Assembly: GCF_009834515.1 (NCBI RefSeq)
Contig: NZ_CP019426.1
Span: forward strand, 1,663,501 to 1,727,500
Length of the DNA stretch: 64,000 nucleotides
From: Pseudomonas sp. R84
GTDB taxonomy: Bacteria; Pseudomonadota; Gammaproteobacteria; Pseudomonadales; Pseudomonadaceae
Direction: 5' to 3'
Shown here in pieces: positions 46,490 through 54,433 of the stretch. The notes beneath the pieces are model-generated. The model had not been told where the DNA came from, ran no database searches, and worked only from the letters and a program-made list of their open reading frames with translations. Each line of letters opens with the position of its first letter. Position 1 is the first letter of the stretch. A program made the translations under genes and the position numbers.

Positions 46490-47830
46490 GTGTTTTCCCA
46501 ATTCGCCCTGCACGAACGCCTGCTTAAAGCTGTGGCCGAGCTGAAATTTGTCGAGCCAACGCCTGTGCAAGCCGCGGCCATTCCGCTGGCGCTCCAAGGG
46601 CGTGATCTGCGGGTGACGGCGCAAACCGGTAGCGGCAAAACCGCCGCTTTCGTTCTGCCAATCCTCAATCGCCTGATCGGCCCGGCCAAGGTTCGCGTCA
46701 GCATCAAGACGCTGATCCTGCTGCCGACCCGCGAGCTGGCCCAGCAGACGCTGAAGGAAGTTGAACGTTTTTCGCAGTTCACTTTCATCAAGTCCGGTCT
46801 GATCACCGGCGGTGAAGACTTCAAGGTCCAGGCGGCGATGCTGCGCAAAGTGCCGGACATCCTCATCGGCACCCCGGGCCGGATGATCGAGCAACTCAAC
46901 GCCGGCAACCTCGACCTCAAAGAAGTCGAAGTGCTGGTGCTCGACGAAGCCGACCGCATGCTCGACATGGGCTTCGCCGAAGATGTGCAGCGTCTGGTCG
47001 ACGAATGCCCGAACCGTCAGCAGACCATGCTGTTCTCCGCCACCACCGGTGGTTCCGGCCTGCGCGACATGATCGGCAAGGTGCTGAACAACCCTGAGCA
47101 CTTGCAGCTCAACGCGGTCAGCCAGCTGAACTCGACCACCCGTCAGCAAATCATCACCGCCGACCACAATCAGCACAAAGAGCAGATTGTGAACTGGCTG
47201 CTGGCCAACGAGACCTACCAGAAAGCGATCATCTTCACCAACACCCGCGCCATGGCCGACCGCATCTACGGCCGCCTTGTGGCTCAGGAATACAAAGCGT
47301 TCGTGCTGCACGGCGAGAAAGACCAGAAGGATCGCAAACTGGCGATCGACCGTCTGAAGCAGGGCGGCGTGAAGATCCTCGTGGCCACCGACGTCGCGGC
47401 CCGTGGTCTGGACGTTGATGGTCTGGACATGGTGATCAACTTCGACATGCCTCGCAGCGGCGACGAGTACGTGCACCGCATCGGTCGTACCGGTCGTGCC
47501 GGTAACGACGGCCTGGCGATCTCGCTGATCTGCCACGGCGACTGGAACCTGATGTCGAGCATCGAGCGCTACCTCAAGCAGAGCTTCGAGCGTCGCACCA
47601 TCAAGGAAGTCAAAGGCGTCTATGGCGGTCCGAAGAAGGTCAAGGCCTCGGGCAAAGCCGTTGGCGTGAAGAAGAAAAAGACTGACGCCAAGGGCGACAA
47701 GAAAAAAACTGCCGCCAAGACGCCGACCAAGCGCAAGAGCGCCAACCGTCCGAAGCCGGACTCGTTGGTGAGCAGTGACGGCATGGCGCCGCTGAAACGC
47801 CGCAAGCCAGCAGAGCCTGCGGCTGAGTAA
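46490..47830 (+). CDS. DEAD-box RNA helicase
   Basis: A 446-residue RNA helicase: Q motif (FVEPTPVQ), Walker A AQTGSGKT (44-51), DEAD box (about 151-154), SAT, and HRIGRTGRAG (motif VI). A lysine-rich low-complexity tail (VKKKKTDAKGDKKKTAAK) follows, as in RhlE/SrmB-like cold-shock helicases that remodel ribosomal or messenger RNA. The GTG at 46490 follows GAGGT; an upstream in-frame ATG at 46409 lacks conservation and a Shine-Dalgarno. The 190-base leader is long. Confidence 0.9.
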   Translation: MFSQFALHERLLKAVAELKFVEPTPVQAAAIPLALQGRDLRVTAQTGSGKTAAFVLPILNRLIGPAKVRVSIKTLILLPTRELAQQTLKEVERFSQFTFIKSGLITGGEDFKVQAAMLRKVPDILIGTPGRMIEQLNAGNLDLKEVEVLVLDEADRMLDMGFAEDVQRLVDECPNRQQTMLFSATTGGSGLRDMIGKVLNNPEHLQLNAVSQLNSTTRQQIITADHNQHKEQIVNWLLANETYQKAIIFTNTRAMADRIYGRLVAQEYKAFVLHGEKDQKDRKLAIDRLKQGGVKILVATDVAARGLDVDGLDMVINFDMPRSGDEYVHRIGRTGRAGNDGLAISLICHGDWNLMSSIERYLKQSFERRTIKEVKGVYGGPKKVKASGKAVGVKKKKTDAKGDKKKTAAKTPTKRKSANRPKPDSLVSSDGMAPLKRRKPAEPAAE

Positions 47831-47846
47831 AGCGTTTCAGACGTGT

Positions 47847-47880
47847 AAAAAAAAACCGGACAGTGTCCGGTTTTTTTTCG
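47847..47880. terminator. bidirectional intrinsic terminator
   Basis: AAAAACCGGACA / TGTCCGGTTTTT with near-symmetric A and T runs, between the convergent helicase and minus-strand genes. Confidence 0.88.
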
Positions 47881-47884
47881 TCCA

Positions 47885-48484
47885 TCAGTTGCCGAGTTGG
47901 CCACTGGTGTCGGCGTCAAAGCGCCGCTTGGCTTGATCCGCTGCCGGTTTCAATGCGCCGAGCAGTGTTGCTTCGCTGTACAACCCGGTAACCGCCAATT
48001 CCTTGGGTGTCGGCTCGATCGGGATCAGCACGTCTTCACCGTCGGCATGCAGCCAGATCGCCACAACGTGCAGTGCCGAGACAAACAACACACGCAGTTC
48101 AACGGTCTTGCCCTGAAGTTGCGGTGCTTGTTCTGCCAGTTTCAGCGCACTCACCGTTGCAGCGGCGTGATCGCCGTGATTCAACGAGGCGAACTCGACA
48201 TGCCCGCGCACTTCGGCCAATTGCGCATCGGCAATCGTCACGCCGTCGGCAAACACCAGGTAATGCCAGTCGCCAATCCGTGCGTCTTGCAGACCTTTGC
48301 CTTGGCTCAGGTCATCCAGACTCAGCGAATAGCCACGATAAGCCTCACTGAGGCTGATCTTCGCAGGTGCTGCGTTGGCGAACTGGCGATTGGCGCCGAA
48401 GCCCTGGGTTTGCAGCGCAGCTTGCAGCGCCGGACGCAAGGTTTGTACGCCGTTGGAAGGCGCCTTTGGATAAGTCAGTTGCAT
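47885..48484 (-). CDS. protein of unknown function paired with the AvrRpt2-like protease
   Basis: A 199-residue soluble protein with no signal peptide and no recognised domain (start MQLTYPKAPSNGVQTLRPALQ). Its start is 12 bases after the protease stop, with GAGGGCGACATC as the ribosome site region, so both are one operon. It could be an inhibitor, chaperone or substrate of the protease; this is inference from linkage only. Confidence 0.65.
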   Translation of the reverse strand: MQLTYPKAPSNGVQTLRPALQAALQTQGFGANRQFANAAPAKISLSEAYRGYSLSLDDLSQGKGLQDARIGDWHYLVFADGVTIADAQLAEVRGHVEFASLNHGDHAAATVSALKLAEQAPQLQGKTVELRVLFVSALHVVAIWLHADGEDVLIPIEPTPKELAVTGLYSEATLLGALKPAADQAKRRFDADTSGQLGN

Positions 48485-48496
48485 GATGTCGCCCTC

Positions 48497-49081
48497 CTAG
48501 TTTTTCACGGTGAAGTAAGTGTGAGTCCAATTGCCGCCGCCGTTGTAGGCGCGGGGGAACGCGTTCAGCGCACGGGTCGAATAGCCGTAGATCGAGTCCG
48601 CGACCAACAGGTAATCGCCGTTGGTGCCGTAAATCGTCAGGAAATGCGCCCCACCGCCGTACCAGGCGCAGCGCAAGCCGACAGGACGGCCCATGCTGAT
48701 CTGGTTCTGAATGGCCGACATCTGTAGCGAACCCTGATTCATGCCGTTGTAGCTGCGGGTGGTTTGCAGGGCCGAATCCAGATAGCCGTAAACGTTGCAC
48801 GGCCCCGGCTGATTGCAGCAATTGCGATCGAGCTGGGTGCTGGCGACACCACACTGAGTCCAGTTGCCGGTGCCGTAATAGTTGCCGACCGAGGCGGAAA
48901 CGGCGGCCCAGCACCAGTTGGTCTGGGTCTGTTTCTGCATGTTGAAGTTGAGGCTGCCGGCGGCGAGGGGGCTGATTTGTTCAGCGGCTTCGACTTCGGT
49001 GAGTTGCGGGTCGAGCAGGTGACCGGCCAGGCACCTTGGCAGTGATTCGCCGGTGAATTGTGTTGCTGCGGTGGTTAACAT
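48497..49081 (-). CDS. papain-like cysteine protease, AvrRpt2 (C70) type
   Basis: A 194-residue predicted protease. TQTNWCWAA gives the nucleophile Cys57, GGGAHFLTIYG the His146 and LLVADSIYG the Asp162. The C-to-H and H-to-D spacings (89 and 16 residues) are close to those of the P. syringae effector AvrRpt2 and of the Peptidase_C70 family. There is no signal peptide, and the auto-cleavage GG motif of AvrRpt2 is not seen in the 50-residue N-terminus. A CNQPGPC/RNCCN cysteine-rich insert sits at 77-95. Function and location are unknown; a pair of palindromes lies upstream. Confidence 0.72.
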   Translation of the reverse strand: MLTTAATQFTGESLPRCLAGHLLDPQLTEVEAAEQISPLAAGSLNFNMQKQTQTNWCWAAVSASVGNYYGTGNWTQCGVASTQLDRNCCNQPGPCNVYGYLDSALQTTRSYNGMNQGSLQMSAIQNQISMGRPVGLRCAWYGGGAHFLTIYGTNGDYLLVADSIYGYSTRALNAFPRAYNGGGNWTHTYFTVKN

Positions 49082-49220
49082 TCTTCAATCCTCCATGAGT
49101 GAAAACAAGCGTCCAGCTTGTGTGGATGTAGCAGTGTTGCCGAGCGATCGGTGCTTAACGGTTGCCATCTTCTGTGGCCGGTTCCGATCTCCTTGCTCGA
49201 GGTAACCCTAGTCAGAGATA

Positions 49221-49254
49221 TGCATTAATGCAAATAAATAAATGCATTAATGCA
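49221..49254. promoter_or_regulatory. tandem TGCATTAATGCA palindromes
   Basis: The perfect palindrome TGCATTAATGCA occurs at 49221-49232 and again at 49243-49254 (extended to 14 bases by flanking A and T), 22 bases centre to centre. This spacing is near two DNA turns, as expected for cooperative repressor dimers. It lies 140-175 bases upstream of the protease start. The regulator is unknown. Confidence 0.5.
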
Positions 49255-49265
49255 TTTTTGGTGGC

Positions 49266-49332
49266 AAAAGATCGCAGCCTTCGGCAGCTCTACAGGGTTT
49301 TGTGTAAGAGCTGCCGAAGGCTGCGATCTTTT
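49266..49332. repeat. palindromic repeat, GATCGCAGCCTTCGGCAGCT family
   Basis: Inverted AAAAGATCGCAGCCTTCGGC arms around a short loop; the left arm lacks one base (CAGCTCTACA). It lies after the small exported protein at 49343-49618. Confidence 0.88.
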
Positions 49333-49342
49333 GATCTTGCTG

Positions 49343-49618
49343 TTAGCCCTCGGTCTTCTTCTCGGCAGAATTCAGTTCTCTCAAGCGCTGATCAATCAAC
49401 TGGCATTTATCCGGCAGATCCGCACTGGCCGTACCCAGATCCATCTTCTGCAATTCGGCATTGATCTCTTTGGCCTTTGCCGGATTCTGCTCGGTTAGCT
49501 TCGAGACTTCCTTGGCTAATTGTTCGCGTTTGGCGGTGGCTTCTTCCGGCGTGCAGGCCCAGACGGGCAGGGCGCAGGCGAGGGTGGCGGCGAGGGTAAG
49601 CTTGATCAGGGTTTTCAT
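49343..49618 (-). CDS. small exported protein of unknown function
   Basis: A 91-residue protein with a signal peptide (MKTLIKLTLAATLACALPVWA). The mature part has Cys22 and Cys72 and a charged helical region (TAKREQLAKEVSKLTEQNPAKAKEINAELQKM). Possibly a periplasmic protein with a single disulfide. No family recognised. Confidence 0.65.
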   Translation of the reverse strand: MKTLIKLTLAATLACALPVWACTPEEATAKREQLAKEVSKLTEQNPAKAKEINAELQKMDLGTASADLPDKCQLIDQRLRELNSAEKKTEG

Positions 49619-49689
49619 CGGGGCAGGCCTCAGTTCCGGTTAAGGCGGTTAACCGGTTGAGCGGCGAAACTGGCGAAAAGTTCACACTC

Positions 49690-49717
49690 TGTGGGAGCGA
49701 GCTTGCTCGCTCCCACA
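49690..49717. repeat. single REP hairpin
   Basis: TGTGGGAGCGAG / CTCGCTCCCACA around TTG: one palindromic unit, with no second arm. It lies 8 bases beyond the stop of the DUF899 gene and may act as a terminator. Confidence 0.85.
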
Positions 49718-49725
49718 AAGGGCTT

Positions 49726-50460
49726 TCAGTTTCCGTGGCAGCAACTGGATTTTGTCGCTAACGCATAGCGATCATGATGCCGAACCCACTCCATGATCTC
49801 GTCCTCATTCCTGCCTTTGGGCGTGAGATCGAGGTAGTTGTAGGCGCCAACCAGCATGTCCAGACCGCGGGCATAGGTTGAGTAGGTGTGGAATATGTCG
49901 CCCTTTGCATCACGATAAAACACGCTCAGGCCGGGCATTTCTTCCTCGGCGCTGTCAGTCTTTTCGTAATTGTACGTAGCCTTTCCCGCTGCGACATCTT
50001 CAGCCCGTGCGCAAACTCCGAAGTCATAGTTGAAGTCGCAGCCTTCTGAAGACACCCAGTCAAACTTCCAGCCCATCCGCTGTTTAAATGCCTGAAACTC
50101 ATTGAACGGCGCATGAGACACAGCAACCACCGCAATATCGTGATGCGCCAGATGCAGGTTGGCGCCATCAATGTGGTCGCTGAGGAACGAGCAACCCTGG
50201 CAACCTTCCTCCCAATCCTTGGCAAACATGAAGTGGTAAACCACCAATTGGCTGTGTTTGCCGAACAGGTCGGCCAGCTTCAATTCGCCGTTGGGCCCCT
50301 GAAAGTGGTAGTCCTTGTCGACCTTCACCCAAGGCAAGGCGCGACGTTCAGCGCTGAGGCGATCGCGTTCCCTGGTGAAGGCTTTTTCGTGAGAGAGGTG
50401 TTGCTTACGGGCGGCGAGCCATTCTTCGCGCGATACCACCGGATGATTCTCAACGTTCAT
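49726..50460 (-). CDS. DUF899 thioredoxin-like protein
   Basis: A 244-residue protein of the DUF899 family. LVVYHFMFAKDWEEGCQGCSFLSDHIDG contains the Cys-x-x-Cys of a thioredoxin-like fold (about residues 86-89); PGLSVFYRDAKGDIFHTYSTYARGLDML follows. The tail ends CCHGN. The cellular role is not established. It is monocistronic. Confidence 0.78.
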   Translation of the reverse strand: MNVENHPVVSREEWLAARKQHLSHEKAFTRERDRLSAERRALPWVKVDKDYHFQGPNGELKLADLFGKHSQLVVYHFMFAKDWEEGCQGCSFLSDHIDGANLHLAHHDIAVVAVSHAPFNEFQAFKQRMGWKFDWVSSEGCDFNYDFGVCARAEDVAAGKATYNYEKTDSAEEEMPGLSVFYRDAKGDIFHTYSTYARGLDMLVGAYNYLDLTPKGRNEDEIMEWVRHHDRYALATKSSCCHGN

Positions 50461-50635
50461 GATGATTTCTCCTGCGGGGTTGAAGGCGGCACTTTCAGAC
50501 TAGTCGTTTAACCCAGCGGGAAATCGACAGACCGCCGGTCGGTCGGCTCGGGAAATGCGGCTGAACGGCTGAGAACGGCTCCGGTCACAACCTATGAACG
50601 CGCCATAAATCACGCGCACCGGAGGTTGTATCAGG

Positions 50636-51028
50636 ATGACGACTTATAACTGGGATTTGATTGAACGCTTGCTGCACGAAGTGCAAAACAGCGCAGGCCA
50701 CAGCTTTGCCCCACGGGCTTATGCCGAAGATTATGCGGCCGAGAAAGCCAGCGCCGGCGAGCCGATCGAGAACCTTGATCACCTGAAAACGCTGGCTTGC
50801 GACTATGAAAGGTTGTTGCTCCTGCGCGGCTATATCGCACCGCGCCCGGATGAGGAGGGCAGCACCGGAAACAATTTTGTCCTGACCCCGCGCGGCTCAA
50901 GCCTGCTGAGCCTGATCGACAGCAGTATTCCCGGCAATGATCACCCGCGTCAGGTGCTGGATGAACAGGACGATGCGCTGGCTGAGGCGACGTTTGATGA
51001 AGTGGCTTCAAAAGCCCAGATCGCCTGA
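50636..51028 (+). CDS. DUF2513-like protein
   Basis: A 130-residue protein. YNWDLIERLLHEVQNSAG, LDHLKTLACDYERLLLLRGYI and NNFVLTPRGSSLLSLIDSS fit the winged-helix-like DUF2513 pattern (an N-terminal helix, then a wing with a T-x-x-G end). This suggests a small DNA-binding or phage-type accessory protein, but similarity is only at motif level. Acidic C-terminus. Not linked to other genes. Confidence 0.5.
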   Translation: MTTYNWDLIERLLHEVQNSAGHSFAPRAYAEDYAAEKASAGEPIENLDHLKTLACDYERLLLLRGYIAPRPDEEGSTGNNFVLTPRGSSLLSLIDSSIPGNDHPRQVLDEQDDALAEATFDEVASKAQIA

Positions 51029-51045
51029 GTTCACGCGGATCCCCC

Positions 51046-51134
51046 TGTAGGAGTGAGCCTGCTCGCGATTGCGTTCTTCCAGTCAACATTGATGTCACTG
51101 GAAGTCCGCTATCGCGAGCAGGCTCACTCCTACA
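51046..51134. repeat. REPIN (GAGTGAGCCTGCTCGCGA family)
   Basis: Head-to-head inverted REP pair between the DUF2513-like gene and the convergent lipoprotein gene. Confidence 0.92.
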
Positions 51135-51150
51135 TTGGATTCGGGTATGT

Positions 51151-52020
51151 TCAGGTTTTTTGCGCGGCCTTGAGGCATTTGAGGTCGTTGAAGTCTTTAC
51201 GCACACCCTCGATCTTCTTCAATAACCGCTGACGCTGTTGCGGCGTACTTTCGGCCATCAGGTCAACCGCCAGTGAACGTCCCTGCGCTTCAGTTTCGGC
51301 GAAGGCCTTGCGGTAATCCGCTGTCCATAAGCTCTCGCGATTGACCAGAAGCGTCTCGATTCTCTGTGGGAATTCGGGGCTTTTACGTTGCGCCACTGCT
51401 GCACTGAACTGCTTCTGCCAATGGGCGCGGTTGGCAATCCATTGGGTGTACTGATCGCCCAGCGCGGTCGACCACGCCATGACTCGCTGTTCCTGGGTGG
51501 CGCTCAAGGGGCCGAGCCAGTCATTCAAGCGTTTAACCATTCGTGCGCCACGCTCGGCAATTTGTTGATCAAGCGGTGGTTTCAGGTATTCCTGCTGACG
51601 CTTGCGCAGATCCTTGGCAAACGCGTCATTCATCTCGGCCACTTGCCTGTCATCCAGACCTTGCAACAACTCAATGGCCGAAGGCGTGATTTCCTTCGCT
51701 GTTTCGGCAATGGCCTGCTTGGCTTCCGTAGTGCGCGCCTGTAACGCAGCATCGGTGACCTGATTGGTTTCGACCATGCTCTGCAGGCGATCAAGCCAGT
51801 CCAGATAACCCGGCAATTGCGTGGTGCAATGCCAGCTCAGGTGGTCCTTGAGGCGTTCGTTGAACCAGTCTTTCTGCTCGCCGTTCATGTCCAGGTAATC
51901 ACCGAGCGTCCACGGAATAATGACGTCGAGATTGCGATAGGCCAGACCGACGCGACTGCAAGCGCCGAGGGCGAGGGTGAAAATCAGTAGTGCGGTGATG
52001 TGCGTGAACCAGCGAGACAT
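51151..52020 (-). CDS. DUF6279 family lipoprotein
   Basis: A 289-residue lipoprotein: lipobox LALGACS with Cys21 as the acylation site. The rest is helical and charged (LGDYLDMNGEQKDWFNERLKDHLSWH...). The family has no known function, and the protein likely faces the periplasm. Length and lipobox match other pseudomonad members. Confidence 0.8.
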   Translation of the reverse strand: MSRWFTHITALLIFTLALGACSRVGLAYRNLDVIIPWTLGDYLDMNGEQKDWFNERLKDHLSWHCTTQLPGYLDWLDRLQSMVETNQVTDAALQARTTEAKQAIAETAKEITPSAIELLQGLDDRQVAEMNDAFAKDLRKRQQEYLKPPLDQQIAERGARMVKRLNDWLGPLSATQEQRVMAWSTALGDQYTQWIANRAHWQKQFSAAVAQRKSPEFPQRIETLLVNRESLWTADYRKAFAETEAQGRSLAVDLMAESTPQQRQRLLKKIEGVRKDFNDLKCLKAAQKT

Positions 52021-52098
52021 GGGCGAATCCTTGCGTGAGCCTGGCTTCGAGGGACTGATTCCTATGTGAACGCAGAATGAACCCGGCAGTTCAGCCGA

Positions 52099-52815
52099 TC
52101 AATAGAACGCGCGGGCAGCCTTGAGGGTGACGAGGCCGTCGCACTCGCTGTTGTGCCCGGAATAGGCTGAGCAATCGCTGCCGCTGAGGCTGGAGTTGCT
52201 GTAGATCAGGTCGAGGTCGACGCCCATGAACGGCCGGGATAATTTCACCGACCAGTCGGTAAAACTGCTGACATAACCACCGTCCACGGCGACGGGCGTG
52301 TTCAGTTGGTGGGTGGTGTATTTCATGCTGACGCCGATACCGAATGGCTGGTTGCCGCCAAGATCGGCAAACAAGGTGTTGTTCTGTTTATCCGGGTCGT
52401 TGCTGAAGGCCACGCCGAAACGACTGCCGAGCAAGGTCAGGCCACCGAACAGCTCCTGGCTGTCGAGGGTATCTACCTTGGGATAGCTGTAGTGGATCAT
52501 CCCGACTTCGTAGCCAAGGGTCTGATCGAAAGGTTGTTTAAAACCGACGTAGGAATCGATCTCGAGATTCTTGCCCGGGGAGATGCCCATACTCGGCGCG
52601 TATTGGCCAACGTAGAGGCCACTGTCGTGGCTCAGGTCGAGGCCGCCGTGGAAGGAACCGATTGCCGCCGGCTTGACCAGGCCTTGAGCCATGCTGCGCG
52701 TGGGCGTGGTGCCGAGTTTGAGATCGAAGTCGCCCAGTTCACGCTGGAAAATCTGCGCGTGCGCGGTTGCACTGGCCAGAAGGCTTACGAGTAATAAACA
52801 GGGTGTTTTGCGCAT
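52099..52815 (-). CDS. TorF-type outer membrane protein
   Basis: A 238-residue beta-barrel-like protein with a signal peptide (residues 1-20, ATAHA). Conserved segments (GLDLSHDSGLYVGQYAPSMGI, EIDSYVGFKQPFDQTLGYEVGMIHYSYP, DWSVKLSRPFMGVDLDLIYSNSSL) fit the TorF putative-porin family. It ends in ...ARAFY, a C-terminal aromatic expected for an outer membrane barrel. Substrate unknown. Confidence 0.75.
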   Translation of the reverse strand: MRKTPCLLLVSLLASATAHAQIFQRELGDFDLKLGTTPTRSMAQGLVKPAAIGSFHGGLDLSHDSGLYVGQYAPSMGISPGKNLEIDSYVGFKQPFDQTLGYEVGMIHYSYPKVDTLDSQELFGGLTLLGSRFGVAFSNDPDKQNNTLFADLGGNQPFGIGVSMKYTTHQLNTPVAVDGGYVSSFTDWSVKLSRPFMGVDLDLIYSNSSLSGSDCSAYSGHNSECDGLVTLKAARAFY

Positions 52816-53022
52816 GCGTCACTCCATGAACAGCGAGGGCAGGGCGGCGGGCCTGCTGAAACGCTTGATCTAGACGCGTGCAAGGATACCGGCGAATGAT
52901 CGGCATTGAAGGCCGTTCGTCGATTTACAAGGATTTTTGTTTAACAAGGGAGGGATGTTGCGCGGTGCCAGTCCAGGCGCTTCGAAGCTCAAAGCGCCTC
53001 TGGACGGGTGTAAAACCGGGTG

Positions 53023-53211
53023 TTACTTCTTGCCCAGGCTGATCTGCTTGGACGGGCCGAACGTCTGGCCACTGACGCCTTTGGCAATTTGCTGGATCTC
53101 GCCGCCAGACTTGAGGAACGCTGCGATCTGATCGTTGATCGATTCGCTGGTTTCAACGGCTGGAGCTGGCTTTGCTTTGCTGGTGGATGCTTTTACACGC
53201 ATGGCGGCCAT
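53023..53211 (-). CDS. small protein with FLxxGGxxQxI motif
   Basis: A 62-residue protein: a basic N-terminal tail followed by INDQIAAFLKSGGEIQQIAKGVSG. The FLKSGGEIQQI segment looks like the FLSRGGKVQEI segment in the RNA polymerase-binding regulator SutA of P. aeruginosa, though SutA is acidic and larger. The start is either ATG at 53211 (after ACAGGT) or ATG at 53202. It may act on RNA polymerase; this is inference. Confidence 0.55.
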   Translation of the reverse strand: MAAMRVKASTSKAKPAPAVETSESINDQIAAFLKSGGEIQQIAKGVSGQTFGPSKQISLGKK

Positions 53212-53551
53212 TAACCTGTAGAAAAGTAACTCGGCCAGGCATCGTACAGGAATAACTTGACAATTGCTTGGTAAATATCCCCCGGAATAACCCAGCGCTG
53301 TGCTGCATTATTCTCGATTGAATATTCGATATATCCGGCTAACCTGCTGTTTTAAATAAGAACATTTGGGTTGGGCGGCATTGAAATACTCAGCCGCGGG
53401 CGGTGCTGCCTGCCAGACGAGCGGCATCACAGCCCCGCCGCGCATAAGGAAAATCAAGGCGTTGCGCAGAATTCCGACGCGTGCGGATCTGCCGCCCGAC
53501 GGCCAGCACAAAAACGGGTAGAATGCCGCCCACGCAATGAGGGTTCTGGAA
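53212..53551. other. divergent gene-poor region upstream of cvfB
   Basis: 340 bases without a convincing gene. The left two-thirds is AT-rich for this genome (TTGACAATTGCTTGG at 53257, GATTGAATATTCGATATATCC near 53320) and probably contains promoters in both directions. The right part (53400-53520) is GC-rich; it gives no good ORF. Confidence 0.5.
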
Positions 53552-54388
53552 ATGGCTTTAGTCGGGCGTTACAACAGTTTGCAAGTGGTTAAACACACTA
53601 ACTTCGGTTTATATCTGGACGGCGGTGCTGACGGCGAGATTCTTTTGCCTAATCGTTATATCCCGAAAGATATTCCGACCGAAGATGAAGATTGGCTCAA
53701 CGTATTTGTTTATCTGGACAGCGAAGACAAACTTCTCGCTACCACGGAAAAACCAAAAGTTCAGGTCGGCGAATTTGCCAGTCTGAAAGTCGTTGAAGTC
53801 AACAGCATCGGTGTGTTCCTCGATTGGGGGCTGCCGAAGGATCTGTTGCTGCCGTATTCCGAAGAAAAGCGCCAGATGACCGCCGGCGAATACTGCGTGG
53901 TGCATGTCTACCTCGACAAGCACACCCGCCGCATCACCGCAACTGCGCGTCTGGATCGCTACCTCGACAAGACCCCGGCCAACTACAGCCAGGGCCAGGA
54001 AGTTGATCTGCTGGTTGCCGAAGCCACCGACATGGGCTTCAAGGCGATCATCAACAACAAGCACTGGGGTTTGATTCACAAGAACGAAATCTTCAAGTTC
54101 ATGCGCGCCGGCATGATCGAGAAGGGCTACATCAAGGAAGTCCGTGCCGACGGCAAGATCGCCCTGAGCCTGCAACCGGTTGGTCAGGAAGCGGCCAGCA
54201 GCCTGAACTCGAAGATCCTCGCCAAGTTGCGCGACAACAGCGGCACACTGCCGGTCAGCGACAAGAGCGATCCAGCGTTGATCAGCAGCCTGTTCGGCGT
54301 CAGCAAGGGCAACTTCAAGAAGGCGATCGGTTCGCTGTACAAGGAAGGCAAGATCGTCATTCACGCTGATCGCATTGAACTAACCTGA
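53552..54388 (+). CDS. cvfB: CvfB family S1 RNA-binding protein
   Basis: A 278-residue protein with three S1-type beta barrels (first GRYNSLQVVKHTNFGLYLDGG, second VGEFASLKVVEVNSIGVFLDWG, third GQEVDLLVAEATDMGFKAIIN) and a C-terminal winged helix (SKGNFKKAIGSLYKEGKIVI). Matches CvfB, an RNA-binding protein affecting virulence-factor expression in Firmicutes. The ATG at 53552 (MALVGRY) follows AGGG; an ATG 5 codons upstream has no Shine-Dalgarno. Confidence 0.88.
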   Translation: MALVGRYNSLQVVKHTNFGLYLDGGADGEILLPNRYIPKDIPTEDEDWLNVFVYLDSEDKLLATTEKPKVQVGEFASLKVVEVNSIGVFLDWGLPKDLLLPYSEEKRQMTAGEYCVVHVYLDKHTRRITATARLDRYLDKTPANYSQGQEVDLLVAEATDMGFKAIINNKHWGLIHKNEIFKFMRAGMIEKGYIKEVRADGKIALSLQPVGQEAASSLNSKILAKLRDNSGTLPVSDKSDPALISSLFGVSKGNFKKAIGSLYKEGKIVIHADRIELT

Positions 54389-54433
54389 GCCTTGCGTGGC
54401 CCATCCTGCATGGGCACACATGAGGTCGGGTCG

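Noticed and set aside
47847..47880. Near-palindrome after the helicase gene as an operator
   Set aside because: Symmetric A and T runs around a GC stem between two convergent stop codons are explained by a two-way terminator.
53257..53285. TTGACA box upstream of cvfB as a sigma-70 promoter
   Set aside because: No -10 box lies 16-18 bases downstream (the sequence there is CCCCCGG), so I do not call a promoter.
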